DNA of 44,516 nt from Candidatus Gastranaerophilales bacterium (GCA_944322885.1 CALUQH010000007.1:1-44516), one strand, 5' to 3'; positions 1-8,087 are shown, counted from the stretch's first letter. Program-made: numbers and translations. Notes: generated by a model not told the origin, from the sequence alone.

Positions 1-131
1 AAGAGTGAAACCCAAAAGGTGAAACTCGTCCAGGTGAAAAACGTGATGGATTGGAGTAATTTGTTAAAATTACGAAATGGAATGAAACGTTTTGAACCGC
101 GAATAATCCAAGAAAAATGAAAGGTAAGAAT
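1..131 (+). other. Spacer upstream of rplC
   Basis: No recognisable gene. One forward frame is open from base 1 to the TGA at 118-120, but its translation resembles no ribosomal protein I know, including the S10 C-terminus expected upstream. GGTGAAA-like words recur at about 19-40. The string AATAATCCAAG near 104-114 recurs at about 882-892, before rplD, so related spacer sequence may have been copied. I see no clear promoter; transcription probably enters from outside the window. Confidence 0.5.
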
Positions 132-767
132 ATGACACTAGGTGTAATAGGAAAGAAACTTGGAATGACACAAATCTTTGATGAACAAGGTTTGGCAATT
201 CCCGTAACTGTAATTAAAGTTGACCCGATTGTTGTTACTCAGGTTAAAACAGTTGAAACAGACGGTTACAACGCTATTCAGGTTGGTACTGTTGCTGCAA
301 AAGAAAAACATTTAACAAAAGCAGAAATCGGCCACTTTAAGAAAAATAATCTTGAAAACTTCAGACACCTTCAGGAATTCAGAGTTGACAATCCTGAAGC
401 ATACAAAGTAGGTGACAAAATCGAATTATCAGTTCTTGATAACGTAGAAAAAGTTGATGTAACAGGAAAATCAATAGGTAAAGGTTTCCAGGGTACAGTA
501 AAAAGATGGAACTTCTCAAGAGGACCTATGGGACACGGTTCTAAAAACCACAGAGAACCTGGTTCAATCGGTGCAGGTACAACCCCTTCACGTGTTATCA
601 AAGGTAAAAGAATGGCCGGTAACATGGGAAATGAAAGAGTTACAATAACTAAATTGAAATTAGTTAAAGTTGACGCAGCAAACAATCTGGTATTAATCAA
701 AGGTTCAGTACCCGGATGTGAAGGCAGACTTGTAACAATAGTTCCTACAAGAACTAAATGGAACTAG
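132..767 (+). CDS. rplC: 50S ribosomal protein L3
   Basis: L3 binds the 3' domain of 23S rRNA early in 50S assembly. The protein has the family N-terminus MTLGVIGKKLGMTQIF and the central loop RGPMGHGSKNHREPGSIG that reaches toward the peptidyl-transferase region. I chose the ATG at 132 (211 residues) over the in-frame ATG at 117. The sequence AAAGG at 120-124 lies seven bases before 132, whereas 117 has no such site, and homologues start at MTLG. It is the first S10-cluster gene in the window. The stop codon TAG begins a 225-base GC-richer spacer. Confidence 0.97.
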   Translation: MTLGVIGKKLGMTQIFDEQGLAIPVTVIKVDPIVVTQVKTVETDGYNAIQVGTVAAKEKHLTKAEIGHFKKNNLENFRHLQEFRVDNPEAYKVGDKIELSVLDNVEKVDVTGKSIGKGFQGTVKRWNFSRGPMGHGSKNHREPGSIGAGTTPSRVIKGKRMAGNMGNERVTITKLKLVKVDAANNLVLIKGSVPGCEGRLVTIVPTRTKWN

Positions 768-992
768 CGGATTTTGCGTAGGGTGCCGTGTGAGTGCGAA
801 GCACGAACCCAACCCGAAGTAGTGAGGACAAAAGCGAATGTCAGTAAAACGGAATGAGCGGCTTGTCCGAGTAAAGCAATAATCCAAGATAAAAACAGAA
901 TAAGTTTTAAAAATCCTGACTTGCCATATAAAACCAAGCGATACTACGGAAAGGGGTAAGCAGTAAAAGATAAGTATAAAGGAAAAACAAAA
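768..992 (+). other. Long structured spacer between rplC and rplD
   Basis: This gap of 225 bases is far longer than usual in an S10 operon. I see no convincing gene. It contains pairing segments such as TGCGAAGCA and a wider GGACAA/TTGTCC pairing spanning about 831-871. It also carries the word AATAATCCAAG shared with the spacer before rplC. It looks like accumulated palindromic repeat material rather than coding sequence. The rplD ribosome binding site AAAGGA lies at its end. Confidence 0.45.
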
Positions 993-1619
993 ATGTCAAA
1001 AGAAATATTAAGTACAAACGGAGAAAAATTAGGCGAAATTACATTGAACGAAAACGTATTCGGTGTAGAACCTAATATTCATGTAATGCACTTAGCATTA
1101 AGAAGACAATTAAACAATGCACGCCAAGGTTCAGCTTGCGCCAAAACAAGAGCAGAAGTATCCGGCGGCGGTAAAAAACCTTGGAAACAAAAAGGTACAG
1201 GCAGAGCAAGAGCAGGTTCTCTTCGTTCACCATTGTTTGCAGGCGGCGGCGTAATCTTTGGACCAAAACCGAGAAGCTACGCTTTCAATATGCCTCAAAA
1301 AGCAAGACAATTAGCCCTTAAATCAGCATTGTCTGCAAGAAGCGAACAAATGATTGTTGTTAAAGATTTTTCAGCAATCACTGAACCTAAAACAAAATTA
1401 ATGGTTAGTGCTTTGAAATCTTTAAATGTTACAGGTAAAGTTTTAATCGTTGCTGATGTTAAAGCTGAAGAAAATAAAAATCTTGAACTTTCAGCAAGAA
1501 ACATTCCGAGCGTAAAAATTATTTTACCTTCAAACCTAAATGTAAAAGATTTACTGGAAGCTGATTCTGTTGTAATTACCGAATCTGCTGTAAATGATAT
1601 AACAGAAAAGTTAAGCTAA
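993..1619 (+). CDS. rplD: 50S ribosomal protein L4
   Basis: L4 binds domain I of 23S rRNA and lines the nascent peptide tunnel through a long loop. The 208-residue protein has the conserved tunnel-loop region (about residues 45-90) with GGGKKPWKQKGTGRARAGS. AAAGGA lies ten bases before the ATG. In E. coli L4 also represses its own operon through the S10 leader; nothing in this window shows whether that holds here. It follows rplC after a long spacer and precedes rplW. Confidence 0.97.
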   Translation: MSKEILSTNGEKLGEITLNENVFGVEPNIHVMHLALRRQLNNARQGSACAKTRAEVSGGGKKPWKQKGTGRARAGSLRSPLFAGGGVIFGPKPRSYAFNMPQKARQLALKSALSARSEQMIVVKDFSAITEPKTKLMVSALKSLNVTGKVLIVADVKAEENKNLELSARNIPSVKIILPSNLNVKDLLEADSVVITESAVNDITEKLS

Positions 1620-1631
1620 TGTAGCCGAAGA

Positions 1632-1679
1632 AATGAGGCGTACAGAAGCTTAATCCCGAACTTGTTTCGGGACCTCATT
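1632..1679 (+). repeat. Palindromic repeat, CCCGAACTTGTTTCGGG type
   Basis: A hairpin with stem TCCCGAA/TTCGGGA lies at 1654-1672. An outer pairing AATGAGG (1632-1638) with CCTCATT (1673-1679) encloses it. The same core occurs at 8742-8760, and a version with changed but still paired stem bases occurs at 9342-9361 on the other strand. It sits between rplD and rplW without a T-run, so it is a dispersed intergenic repeat more than a terminator. Confidence 0.75.
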
Positions 1680-1701
1680 CAAAAATATAAAGGAAAAAAT
1701 A

Positions 1702-2010
1702 ATGAGTAAAGCAAGAACAAATATGGAAAAATTATATGATGTAATTAAAAAACCTATCATTACAGAAAAGTCTGTAGGTGCTACATCTCTTGGACAATAT
1801 ACTTTTGAAGTTGTAAAAGACGCAACAAAAGTTGAAATTGCTCAGGCTGTAGAATTAGCTTTTCCTGGAAGAAAGGTTAAAAAAGTAAGAACAGTTTATA
1901 TGCCTTCTCACGAAAAAAGAATGGGATATAAATTCGGAAGAACAGATTCTTCCAAAAAAGCCATCGTAACAATCGAAGGCGACCCGATTGAAGAATTAAT
2001 CGGTGCTTAA
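1702..2010 (+). CDS. rplW: 50S ribosomal protein L23
   Basis: L23 sits at the tunnel exit and docks trigger factor and SRP. The 102-residue length is normal. The family segment KKPIITEKS near residue 16 and the C-terminal GYKFGRTDSSKKAIVTI are recognisable. AAAGGA precedes the ATG. A slightly later ATG (MEKLYDV, residue 8) exists, but the ribosome binding site favours 1702. A 176-base spacer follows before rplB; it contains a small GGTG/CACC hairpin near 2079-2095. Confidence 0.96.
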   Translation: MSKARTNMEKLYDVIKKPIITEKSVGATSLGQYTFEVVKDATKVEIAQAVELAFPGRKVKKVRTVYMPSHEKRMGYKFGRTDSSKKAIVTIEGDPIEELIGA

Positions 2011-2186
2011 TTTAACTAATATCCTCGCCACTTAAGGCCGAGAAAGCGGTAGTATGAAGCAAAACGAGTTACAACCGCAGGTGATGGGTTAACACCTTCA
2101 CCAATGGCAACAGAAATGTCGCCAACAAACAGGGCGTAAGGCACAAGTCCCGTAAAAGTACAAAGCCAATCAAAGGAGAAAATAAA

Positions 2187-3014
2187 ATGGCAACTAGAAA
2201 AATAAACCCTACATCTCCCGGACAAAGAGGGATGATAAAAAGTGATTACCAGGAAATCACTTGCACAACTCCTGAAAAATCATTGTTAAAATCATTGAAA
2301 AAAACAGCAGGAAGAAATAATACAGGTAGAATTACATGCCGTCACAAAGGCGGCGGTGTAAAAAGAGCATACCGTATCATAGACTTTAAACGTGAAAAAT
2401 TCGGCGTACCCGCAACAGTTAAAACTATTGAATACGATCCGAACAGAAACGTTAGAATTTCTTTAGTATATTACGCAGACGGTGAAAAAAGATATATCTT
2501 GACACCGGAAGGACTTAATGTAGGCGACGTAATTGTTTCAGGTCCGGATGCACCTGTTCAGACAGGTAATGCATTGCCTCTTGAATTAATTCCGTTAGGT
2601 ACAATAGTTCACAATATTGAACTTACCCCGGGACGTGGCGGTGTTATGGTTAGATCTGCCGGAAACGCTGCACAAGTTATGGCTAAAGAAGGCAATTACG
2701 TAACAATTAAACTTCCATCTTCAGAAATGAGAATGGTAAGAAAAGAATGTATGGCTACAATCGGTACATTAGGCAACGCAGAATTCAAAAACCTTTCAAT
2801 AGGTAAAGCAGGAAGAAAACGTTACTTAGGTATCAGACCTACAGTTCGCGGTGTTACAATGAACCCATGCGATCACCCGCACGGTGGTGGTGAAGGTAAA
2901 ACAGGTCCCGGCGGACACCCGAAAACACCTTGGGGTAAACCAGCTCTTGGTTATAAGACAAGAAAAATCGGAAAAGCTTCTGATAAATTAATTGTTAGAA
3001 GAAGAAAGAAATAG
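2187..3014 (+). CDS. rplB: 50S ribosomal protein L2
   Basis: L2 is needed for subunit association and peptidyl-transferase activity. At 275 residues it is the usual length. It carries the RNA-binding OB-fold segment and the conserved C-terminal motif [14 protein letters not shown] with the histidine implicated in catalysis. AAAGGAG precedes the ATG. The TAG stop runs directly into a GC-rich repeat spacer (TAGCGCGAGCGAGC) not usually found between rplB and rpsS. Confidence 0.97.
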   Translation: MATRKINPTSPGQRGMIKSDYQEITCTTPEKSLLKSLKKTAGRNNTGRITCRHKGGGVKRAYRIIDFKREKFGVPATVKTIEYDPNRNVRISLVYYADGEKRYILTPEGLNVGDVIVSGPDAPVQTGNALPLELIPLGTIVHNIELTPGRGGVMVRSAGNAAQVMAKEGNYVTIKLPSSEMRMVRKECMATIGTLGNAEFKNLSIGKAGRKRYLGIRPTVRGVTMNPCDHPHGGGEGKTGPGGHPKTPWGKPALGYKTRKIGKASDKLIVRRRKK

Positions 3015-3090
3015 CGCGAGCGAGCTGAGGGCGTACGGCGTCGCGTAGGCGACAACGGGAGCCCCGTTAAAAGCGAGCGAGCAAGAAGCC
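3012..3090 (+). repeat. Stop-anchored GCGAGCGAGC spacer repeat, copy 1
   Basis: The spacer starts at the rplB TAG as TAGCGCGAGCGAGC and ends with AGCGAGCGAGCAAGA, so related GCGAGCGAGC words flank it. Inside are small hairpins GTCGC-GTAG-GCGAC and ACGG-GAGC-CCGT. A second copy with the same start and end words follows rplN (5937-6032). Its composition is visibly GC-richer than the flanking genes. I see no coding signal. Confidence 0.65.
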
Positions 3091-3124
3091 AAAACAAACC
3101 AAAACACAAAAGGAGAATAAATTA

Positions 3125-3406
3125 ATGGCACGTTCATTAAAAAAAGGTCCATACGTAGAAGAAGCTCTACAAAATAAAATTACTAAAATGAATGCAAACT
3201 CTGAAAAGAAAGTAATTAAAACTTGGTCCAGAGCATCTATGATTGTACCTGACATGTTAGGACACACCATCGCTGTTCACAACGGGAAAACTCACGTTCC
3301 TGTATATGTAACAGAACAGATGATAGGTCACAAATTAGGCGAGTTTGCACCTACAAGATTATTCAAAGGACACGCAGGCTCAGACAAAACTGCAAAAAGA
3401 AAATAA
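3125..3406 (+). CDS. rpsS: 30S ribosomal protein S19
   Basis: S19 binds the 3' major domain of 16S rRNA in the head of the small subunit. The 93-residue protein starts [11 protein letters not shown], the family hallmark, and contains [23 protein letters not shown] split across its central part. AAAGGAG lies nine bases before the ATG. It is followed after 37 bases by rplV. Confidence 0.97.
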   Translation: MARSLKKGPYVEEALQNKITKMNANSEKKVIKTWSRASMIVPDMLGHTIAVHNGKTHVPVYVTEQMIGHKLGEFAPTRLFKGHAGSDKTAKRK

Positions 3407-3443
3407 GTAGTGCTACGCACACAATTTTAGAAGGAAAAAAACA

Positions 3444-3785
3444 ATGGAAGCTAAAGCAAGACAAACAGATATTAAAATGACAGCAAGAAAACTTCGCAGA
3501 GTAATCAACGAAGTTAGAGGTAAATCTGTCGTTGAAGCTCAGGATATGTTGCGTTTCATGCCTTATTTTGCAGCAAGAGTGGTTGAAAAAAACCTTAAAG
3601 CTGCTGTTGCAAATGCACAGGAAAAATATGGCGTAGGTGCTGAATCATTAAAAGTTTCAGAAATCTTCGCAGATGAAAGCGTTACATACAAAAGAGCCAG
3701 AACAAGAGCGCAAGGTCGTATGTACAAAAGACTTAAACGCACTTCTCATTTGACTTTAAAAGTAAGTGACATCACTAAAAAGTAG
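3444..3785 (+). CDS. rplV: 50S ribosomal protein L22
   Basis: L22 contacts all six 23S rRNA domains and shapes the tunnel constriction with its beta-hairpin. The 113-residue protein contains the family C-terminal region RARTRAQGRMYKRLKRTSHL. AAGGAA precedes the ATG. Two adjacent TAG codons end the gene, and rpsC starts 24 bases later, so coupling with rpsC is likely. Confidence 0.97.
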   Translation: MEAKARQTDIKMTARKLRRVINEVRGKSVVEAQDMLRFMPYFAARVVEKNLKAAVANAQEKYGVGAESLKVSEIFADESVTYKRARTRAQGRMYKRLKRTSHLTLKVSDITKK

Positions 3786-3809
3786 TAGTAATAACAAAAG
3801 GTAAATAAA

Positions 3810-4535
3810 ATGGGACAGAAAACACATCCAAAAGGATTTAGAATCGGTATAATTCAACCCTGGGTAAGCACATGGTTTGCTAAGGTTAAAGATTATAGCG
3901 AATTCGTTGCAGAAGATGCAAAAATCAGAAAATTTATTAAGAAAAAACTTTATACAGCAGGCATTTCTAAGATTTTAATCTCAAGAAAAGCTCAAAATAC
4001 AACCGTAACTGTTGTAACTGCTAAACCCGGTATAGTTGTTGGCAGAGGCGGGCAAGGTATTGAAGATTTGAAAAAAGAAGTTTCAAAATATATCGGCAAA
4101 CCTGTCGTAATCAATGTTGTAGAAGTTGCAAGAATTGATGCAGATGCACAGCTTGTAGCAGAAGCAATTGCCCAGCAATTAGAAAAACGTGTAGCTTTCA
4201 GACGTGCAATGAAACAAGCAATGCAGCGTACAATGAGAGCCGGCGCTCAGGGTATTAAAGTTATGGTATCAGGGCGTTTAGGCGGAGCAGAAATAGCTCG
4301 TTCAGAATGGGCTAAAGAAGGAAGAATTCCTCTTCAAACACTTCGTGCTGACGTAGATTACGGATTCACTGAAGCTGATACTATTATGGGTAAAATCGGT
4401 GTTAAGGTATGGATTTTCAAAGGCGATTTAATGCCTGGCGAAAAAGCAGACCAGAACATCAAAGCTAAAAGCGGCAAAGAAGGCTCCGACAAAGGCGGCA
4501 GACGTCCAAGACGCAGAGCAATCGAAGCTGAATAG
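3810..4535 (+). CDS. rpsC: 30S ribosomal protein S3
   Basis: S3 lies at the mRNA entry site. The 241-residue protein starts [13 protein letters not shown] and has the KH domain with the VGRGGQGIE loop near residues 75-85. A basic tail ends in [19 protein letters not shown] precedes the ATG. Length and order (rplV, rpsC, rplP) are standard. Confidence 0.97.
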   Translation: MGQKTHPKGFRIGIIQPWVSTWFAKVKDYSEFVAEDAKIRKFIKKKLYTAGISKILISRKAQNTTVTVVTAKPGIVVGRGGQGIEDLKKEVSKYIGKPVVINVVEVARIDADAQLVAEAIAQQLEKRVAFRRAMKQAMQRTMRAGAQGIKVMVSGRLGGAEIARSEWAKEGRIPLQTLRADVDYGFTEADTIMGKIGVKVWIFKGDLMPGEKADQNIKAKSGKEGSDKGGRRPRRRAIEAE

Positions 4536-4568
4536 TAAAAATGAAATAAGTAAATGGAGTAAATAAAA

Positions 4569-4988
4569 ATGTTACAGCCTAAAAAAACTAAATACCGCAA
4601 AATGATGAAAGGCAGAATGAAAGGCACAGAAACCAGAGGAACAAAATTGGAATTTGGCGGATATGCACTTCAAGCTGTTGAACCGGGCTGGATTACCAGC
4701 AGACAAATCGAGGCTGCACGTCGTGCAATGACTCGTGAAATCAAACGTGGCGGTAACGTTTGGATTAAAATATTCCCGGATAAACCGATTACTGCAAAAC
4801 CTGCAGAAACTCGTATGGGTTCAGGTAAAGGTAACTTGGAATACTGGGTAGCAGTTGTTAAACCGAACAGAATTCTATTTGAACTTGACTATTTCGACAG
4901 AAATGTTGCTGTTCACGCATTAGAATTGGCTGCTCAAAAACTGCCTATTAAAGTAAAAGTAGTAGAAAAAGCTAAGTTAGAAGCGTAA
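4569..4988 (+). CDS. rplP: 50S ribosomal protein L16
   Basis: L16 organises the A-site region of the 50S subunit. The protein is 139 residues and begins [19 protein letters not shown]. It contains [20 protein letters not shown], including the conserved arginine that is hydroxylated in E. coli; modification here is unknown. The gene starts 33 bases after rpsC with a GGAG ribosome binding site. Confidence 0.97.
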   Translation: MLQPKKTKYRKMMKGRMKGTETRGTKLEFGGYALQAVEPGWITSRQIEAARRAMTREIKRGGNVWIKIFPDKPITAKPAETRMGSGKGNLEYWVAVVKPNRILFELDYFDRNVAVHALELAAQKLPIKVKVVEKAKLEA

Positions 4989-5018
4989 TAACGCTCAAAA
5001 CTATAAGGAAAATAAAAG

Positions 5019-5210
5019 ATGAAACTAAATGAAATGCGCGAAAAATCAGTTGAAGAGCTGCAAAGTGCAATAGTTGATTGGAAGAAAGATTTGTTTAACT
5101 ACAAATTACAACTTTCAACTCACAAATTAGAAAACACAGCGTTGATTTCTAAAACAAAAAGACTTATAGCTCAAGCAAAAACTGTATTACGTGAGAAGGC
5201 TAATGCATAA
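5019..5210 (+). CDS. rpmC: 50S ribosomal protein L29
   Basis: L29 is a small two-helix protein next to L23 at the tunnel exit. It has 63 residues, begins MKLNEMREKS and has the typical FNYKLQLSTHKLENTALI region (usually F.LRFQ...GQLEN). AAGGAA lies before the ATG. It sits between rplP and rpsQ with gaps of about 30 bases. Confidence 0.96.
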   Translation: MKLNEMREKSVEELQSAIVDWKKDLFNYKLQLSTHKLENTALISKTKRLIAQAKTVLREKANA

Positions 5211-5240
5211 TCTTATGCAAAATTAAGGAGAAAAAACAAA

Positions 5241-5486
5241 ATGCCTAAGAAAGAAAAACAAGGTGTTGTAATCAGTAATAAAATGGACAAAACAATTGTT
5301 GTAAAAGTCGCAGATTACGAACCACACCCGAAATACAAAAAGATTATAGAATCAAATAAACACTATAAAGCTCATGATGAAGGCAATGTTTGCAATGAAG
5401 GCGATACTGTAAGAATCGTTGAATCTAGACCTATCTCAGGCGGCAAACGTTGGACATTAGCTGAAGTAGTAGAAAAAGCAAGATAG
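5241..5486 (+). CDS. rpsQ: 30S ribosomal protein S17
   Basis: S17 is a primary 16S rRNA binder with an OB fold. The 81-residue protein carries the family pattern [14 protein letters not shown], the central HPKYKK, and [20 protein letters not shown] at the end. AAGGAG precedes the ATG. An 84-base gap without a recognisable repeat separates it from rplN. Confidence 0.97.
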   Translation: MPKKEKQGVVISNKMDKTIVVKVADYEPHPKYKKIIESNKHYKAHDEGNVCNEGDTVRIVESRPISGGKRWTLAEVVEKAR

Positions 5487-5570
5487 TAAAATATCTTAGA
5501 GTCAACATTACCATAGCGTAATGAGAGGACTAAAAAGTAAACATTCTTTAAAAAATAAAGGAAAAGAAAA

Positions 5571-5939
5571 ATGATACAACAAGAAACCAGATTAGAAGTA
5601 GCAGATAACACAGGTGCAAAAGAACTTTTGTGTATACGCGTTATGGGAAGCTCTAACAAAAAATTTGCGGCAGTTGGCGATGAAATCGTTGCCGCAGTAA
5701 AAGATGCTAACCCGAATATGCCTGTAAAAAAATCTGAAGTTGTAAGAGCTGTTGTAGTTAGAACAAAAGCTGATATCAAACGTGCAGACGGATCTGTTAT
5801 CAGATTTGATGAAAATGCGGCAGTAATTATCAACAAAGACGGCAATCCGCGTGGAACACGTGTTTTCGGACCTGTTGCCCGTGAATTAAGAGACAAAGGA
5901 TATATGAAAATAGTTTCTTTGGCTCCGGAAGTTATTTAG
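5571..5939 (+). CDS. rplN: 50S ribosomal protein L14
   Basis: L14 sits at the subunit interface and binds the silencing factor RsfS in other bacteria. It is 122 residues, full length, with [19 protein letters not shown] at the start and the family motif [15 protein letters not shown] near the end. AAAGGAAAAG precedes the ATG. Its TAG stop begins a repeat spacer like that after rplB. Confidence 0.97.
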   Translation: MIQQETRLEVADNTGAKELLCIRVMGSSNKKFAAVGDEIVAAVKDANPNMPVKKSEVVRAVVVRTKADIKRADGSVIRFDENAAVIINKDGNPRGTRVFGPVARELRDKGYMKIVSLAPEVI

Positions 5940-6032
5940 CGTGAGCGAGCGGAAGGCGAAGGCTTGAATACGGAATAAATGAAATTTATGTAGTATTCAA
6001 CCGCAGACCTGCTAAACGCGAGCGAACAAGAT
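5937..6032 (+). repeat. Stop-anchored GCGAGCGAGC spacer repeat, copy 2
   Basis: Beginning at the rplN stop codon the sequence reads TAGCGTGAGCGAGC, then a hairpin CTTGAATAC/GTATTCAA encloses an AT-rich loop. It ends with ACGCGAGCGAACAAGA. Both edges match the spacer after rplB, while the interior differs. This suggests a repeat pair flanking variable sequence, or a decayed element. Confidence 0.65.
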
Positions 6033-6072
6033 TAAAAAATCCTCATAACAAACAACAAAAGGAATATAAAAA

Positions 6073-6408
6073 ATGACTAAGAAAAAATTGCATGTAAAAA
6101 ATACTGACAGAGTAATGATTATTGCAGGCAAGGATAAAGGAAAAGCCGGAAACATTAAAAAAGTAAATGTTTCTGAAGGTACTGTAACTGTTGAAGGCTT
6201 AAATATGGTTACAAAAGCTCAAAAACCTCAGCCTATGGCAGGTATCCAGGGCGGATTAATCAAAATAGAAGCTCCTGTTGATGCTTCAAATGTTATGGTT
6301 ATCTGTCCAGCTTGCGACAAACCGACAAGGATCAAACATGAAGTCGTTGACGGCAAAAAAGTTCGTGTTTGTAAAAAATGTGGTGAACAATTAGATGCTA
6401 AATTATAA
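6073..6408 (+). CDS. rplX: 50S ribosomal protein L24
   Basis: L24 initiates 50S assembly by binding the 5' end of 23S rRNA. The protein has the KOW motif (DRVMIIAGKDKGKAGNIKKV, about residues 11-30). It also has a C-terminal four-cysteine cluster ICPACDKP...VCKKCGE seen in many bacterial L24 proteins. It has 111 residues. AAAGGAA precedes the ATG. Confidence 0.97.
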   Translation: MTKKKLHVKNTDRVMIIAGKDKGKAGNIKKVNVSEGTVTVEGLNMVTKAQKPQPMAGIQGGLIKIEAPVDASNVMVICPACDKPTRIKHEVVDGKKVRVCKKCGEQLDAKL

Positions 6409-6453
6409 TTCGTGTTATAATTTCAGTATCACAGAATTAAGGAAATTAAGAAA

Positions 6454-7014
6454 ATGACAACTAAAACCAAAAACTTAAAAGCTAAATATCAAGAAGAAGT
6501 AGTTCCTGCATTAAAGGAAAAATTTGGCTATAAAAATATCAACCAGATTCCAAAACTTCATAAAATTGTTTTGAATATGGGTGTTGGTGAAGCTTCTCAC
6601 AACTCTAAAATTGCAGAAGCAATCGAAGCCCAATTAACTAAAATTGCAGGCCAAAAATGCGTAGTTACTAAAGCTAAAAAATCAATCGCATCATACAAGT
6701 TAAGAGAAGGAATGCCTGTTGGTGCAATGGTTACATTGCGCGGAGAAAGAATGTATGACTTCTTACAAAAACTTATATGCGTAGTTCTTCCACGTATCCG
6801 TGACTTTAGAGGTGTAAGCCCGAAAAGTTTTGACGGCCGCGGCAACTATACATTAGGTTTAAAAGAACAAGCATTATTCCCTGAAATCACTTATGAAGAA
6901 GTTGATTTGGTTAAAGGTATGAACGTATCTGTAATCACGACTGCTGAAACAGATGATGAAGCAAGAGAATTATTAAGATTACTCGGTATGCCTTTCAAAG
7001 GGATGAACAAATAA
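6454..7014 (+). CDS. rplE: 50S ribosomal protein L5
   Basis: L5 forms the central protuberance with 5S rRNA. The 186-residue protein has the family segment VLNMGVGEA near residues 31-39 and [19 protein letters not shown] further on. AAGGAA precedes the ATG. The last codons and TAA stop (ATGAACAAATAAGGGAGC) recur almost unchanged 64 bases downstream together with a hairpin, so the spacer contains a partial duplication of the gene end. Confidence 0.97.
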   Translation: MTTKTKNLKAKYQEEVVPALKEKFGYKNINQIPKLHKIVLNMGVGEASHNSKIAEAIEAQLTKIAGQKCVVTKAKKSIASYKLREGMPVGAMVTLRGERMYDFLQKLICVVLPRIRDFRGVSPKSFDGRGNYTLGLKEQALFPEITYEEVDLVKGMNVSVITTAETDDEARELLRLLGMPFKGMNK

Positions 7015-7015
7015 G

Positions 7016-7110
7016 GGAGCGTAGCCGCTCCATCCGCCACTTGGATTTTACATAAATCTTTGAGGTAATGACCAAATAAGGAGCATAACCGCTCCACCCA
7101 AAATCAGGGT
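7016..7110 (+). repeat. Two stop-anchored GGAGCG hairpin repeats
   Basis: Two copies of a 16-base hairpin lie in tandem: GGAGCGTAGCCGCTCC at 7016-7031 and GGAGCATAACCGCTCC at 7080-7095. Each is followed by a CC-A/C-CC segment and later by GGNTTTNNAT-like sequence. Each is preceded by ACAAATAA or CCAAATAA, so the second copy brought along the stop codon context of rplE. The family recurs after rpsN, rpsH and fba. Confidence 0.75.
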
Positions 7111-7145
7111 TTTATTACAAGAAAAAATAAAAAAAGGAGAAATTC

Positions 7146-7352
7146 ATGGCTAAAAAAGCGATGATAAACAAAGAACTAAGACGCGAAAAACTTGTTGCAG
7201 TAGGTAAATACCCTGCAGTAAGACTTCATAACAGATGCAGTATCTGCGGAAGACCTCACGGTTACCACAGAGATTTCGGCCTTTGCAGAATTTGTTTAAG
7301 AAAAATGGCTCACGAAGGTTTACTTCCGGGCGTTACAAAAGCAAGCTGGTAG
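7146..7352 (+). CDS. rpsN: 30S ribosomal protein S14, zinc type
   Basis: S14 assembles late into the small-subunit head. The 68-residue protein is the short zinc-binding form. It has [26 protein letters not shown] divided into two CxxC pairs (about residues 31-34 and 47-50). AAAAGGAG precedes the ATG. Placement between rplE and rpsH is the ancestral S10/spc order; many photosynthetic cyanobacteria carry rpsN elsewhere. Its TAG stop supplies the first base of the following hairpin repeat. Confidence 0.96.
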   Translation: MAKKAMINKELRREKLVAVGKYPAVRLHNRCSICGRPHGYHRDFGLCRICLRKMAHEGLLPGVTKASW

Positions 7353-7445
7353 GAACGTAGCCGTTCCATCCGACACACAGGTTTTGTATAAACTTGTAAA
7401 ATCTTCTAAGCTAAAAAAGGAGCGTAGCAATTCCACCAGCACTTA
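7352..7445 (+). repeat. Stop-anchored hairpin repeats after rpsN
   Basis: GGAACGTAGCCGTTCC occupies 7352-7367, with its first G being the third base of the rpsN TAG. Compared with GGAGCG...CGCTCC elsewhere, one G-C pair has become A-T on both sides, a compensatory change. A weaker copy, GGAGCGTAGCAATTCC, lies at 7419-7434. The stretch 7353-7674 holds these repeats, a terminator, a promoter and a leader, and no gene. Confidence 0.75.
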
Positions 7446-7458
7446 AATTTATAAATAA

Positions 7459-7498
7459 AAACCAAAGGACCGAGGGATGCGGTCTTTTTTGGTTTTTT
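7459..7498 (+). terminator. Intrinsic terminator inside the ribosomal cluster
   Basis: AACCAAA pairs with TTTGGTT, and within it GACCG pairs with CGGTC around the loop AGGGATG. A T-run (GGTTTTTTG) follows. It is the strongest terminator-like structure in the cluster. It separates rplC-rpsN from rpsH-rplF-rplR, so the downstream genes need read-through or their own promoter. Confidence 0.75.
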
Positions 7499-7521
7499 GT
7501 AAATAAAAATTACAACTAATA

Positions 7522-7550
7522 TTGTAAATTTAGTATATTCATGATAAATT
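7522..7550 (+). promoter_or_regulatory. Promoter for rpsH-rplF-rplR
   Basis: TTGTAA at 7522-7527 and TAAATT at 7545-7550 are spaced by 17 bases, a good sigma-70 arrangement just after the internal terminator. An overlapping alternative is TTACAA (7510-7515) with TATATT, spacer 18. Transcription would start near 7557, giving a leader of about 118 bases. Confidence 0.55.
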
Positions 7551-7556
7551 AATTGT

Positions 7557-7674
7557 ACAGTTCCGAACTGCCGAAAAACGTTTCAATATGAAGCAAAAAT
7601 TAATTCGGTAAGCGGTGTAATAGTTAAGTAAGGATACTGCCTTTAACTGGAGGTAAGTCCGGAGGAATTTTAAA
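7557..7674 (+). promoter_or_regulatory. Structured leader of rpsH
   Basis: The leader can form a stem CCGAA/TTCGG with further pairing around it (about 7570-7614). A second hairpin is AGTTAA(GT)AAGG-ATACTG-CCTTTAACT at about 7622-7648. Two GGAGG words follow, at about 7650 and 7662; only the second has proper spacing to the rpsH ATG. Such a leader could bind a ribosomal protein such as S8 for autoregulation, but I do not recognise a known leader family. Confidence 0.5.
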
Positions 7675-8073
7675 ATGTCAATGACAGATCCTATAGCAGA
7701 TATGCTAACAAGAATCCGAAACGCTAATCAGGTTTCACACCCGTCAGTTTCTATGCCGTCTTCTAAATTGAAAGTTCAATTAGCTAAATTATTAAAAGAA
7801 GAAGGTTACATTACTGACTACAGCGTAAAAGACGAAGGCAAATTCAAAGTTTTGGAAATTATTCTAAAATATGATGCTAAAAATAAACCTATCATCACTA
7901 AATTAGAAAGAATTTCTAAACCGGGTTTAAGAAACTACAGCAAAGCTAAAAATCTTCCTAAAGTATTAGGCGGTATGGGCATTGCTATTGTTTCAACAAG
8001 CAAAGGTCTTTTAACAGACAGAAAAGCTAGAAAAGAAAACCTCGGCGGAGAAGTTCTCTGCTACGTATATTAG
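7675..8073 (+). CDS. rpsH: 30S ribosomal protein S8
   Basis: S8 binds the central domain of 16S rRNA and is the translational repressor of the spc operon in E. coli. The 132-residue protein starts [17 protein letters not shown] and ends with the family motif [14 protein letters not shown] lies eight bases before the ATG. Its position as first gene after an internal terminator, promoter and structured leader fits a role as autoregulator, but that is inference. Confidence 0.97.
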   Translation: MSMTDPIADMLTRIRNANQVSHPSVSMPSSKLKVQLAKLLKEEGYITDYSVKDEGKFKVLEIILKYDAKNKPIITKLERISKPGLRNYSKAKNLPKVLGGMGIAIVSTSKGLLTDRKARKENLGGEVLCYVY

Positions 8074-8087
8074 GAACGTAGCCGTTC
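8073..8087 (+). repeat. Stop-anchored hairpin repeat after rpsH
   Basis: GGAACGTAGCCGTTC begins with the last base of the rpsH TAG stop, exactly as after rpsN. The stem carries the A-T variant. No T-run follows, so it is not a classical terminator. It may act as an mRNA 3'-end stabiliser or be a selfish palindrome. Confidence 0.7.

Noticed and set aside
1-120. Open frame from the window edge to TGA at 118-120
   Set aside because: Its translation matches no ribosomal protein expected before rplC and shows no domain. An open frame of 39 codons is plausible by chance.
7646-7666. GGAGGTAAGTCCGG resembles the conserved GAGGAAAGTCCGG of RNase P RNA
   Set aside because: The rpsH start follows within a few bases, leaving no room for the rest of RNase P RNA. 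The resemblance comes from two ribosome-binding-like words.
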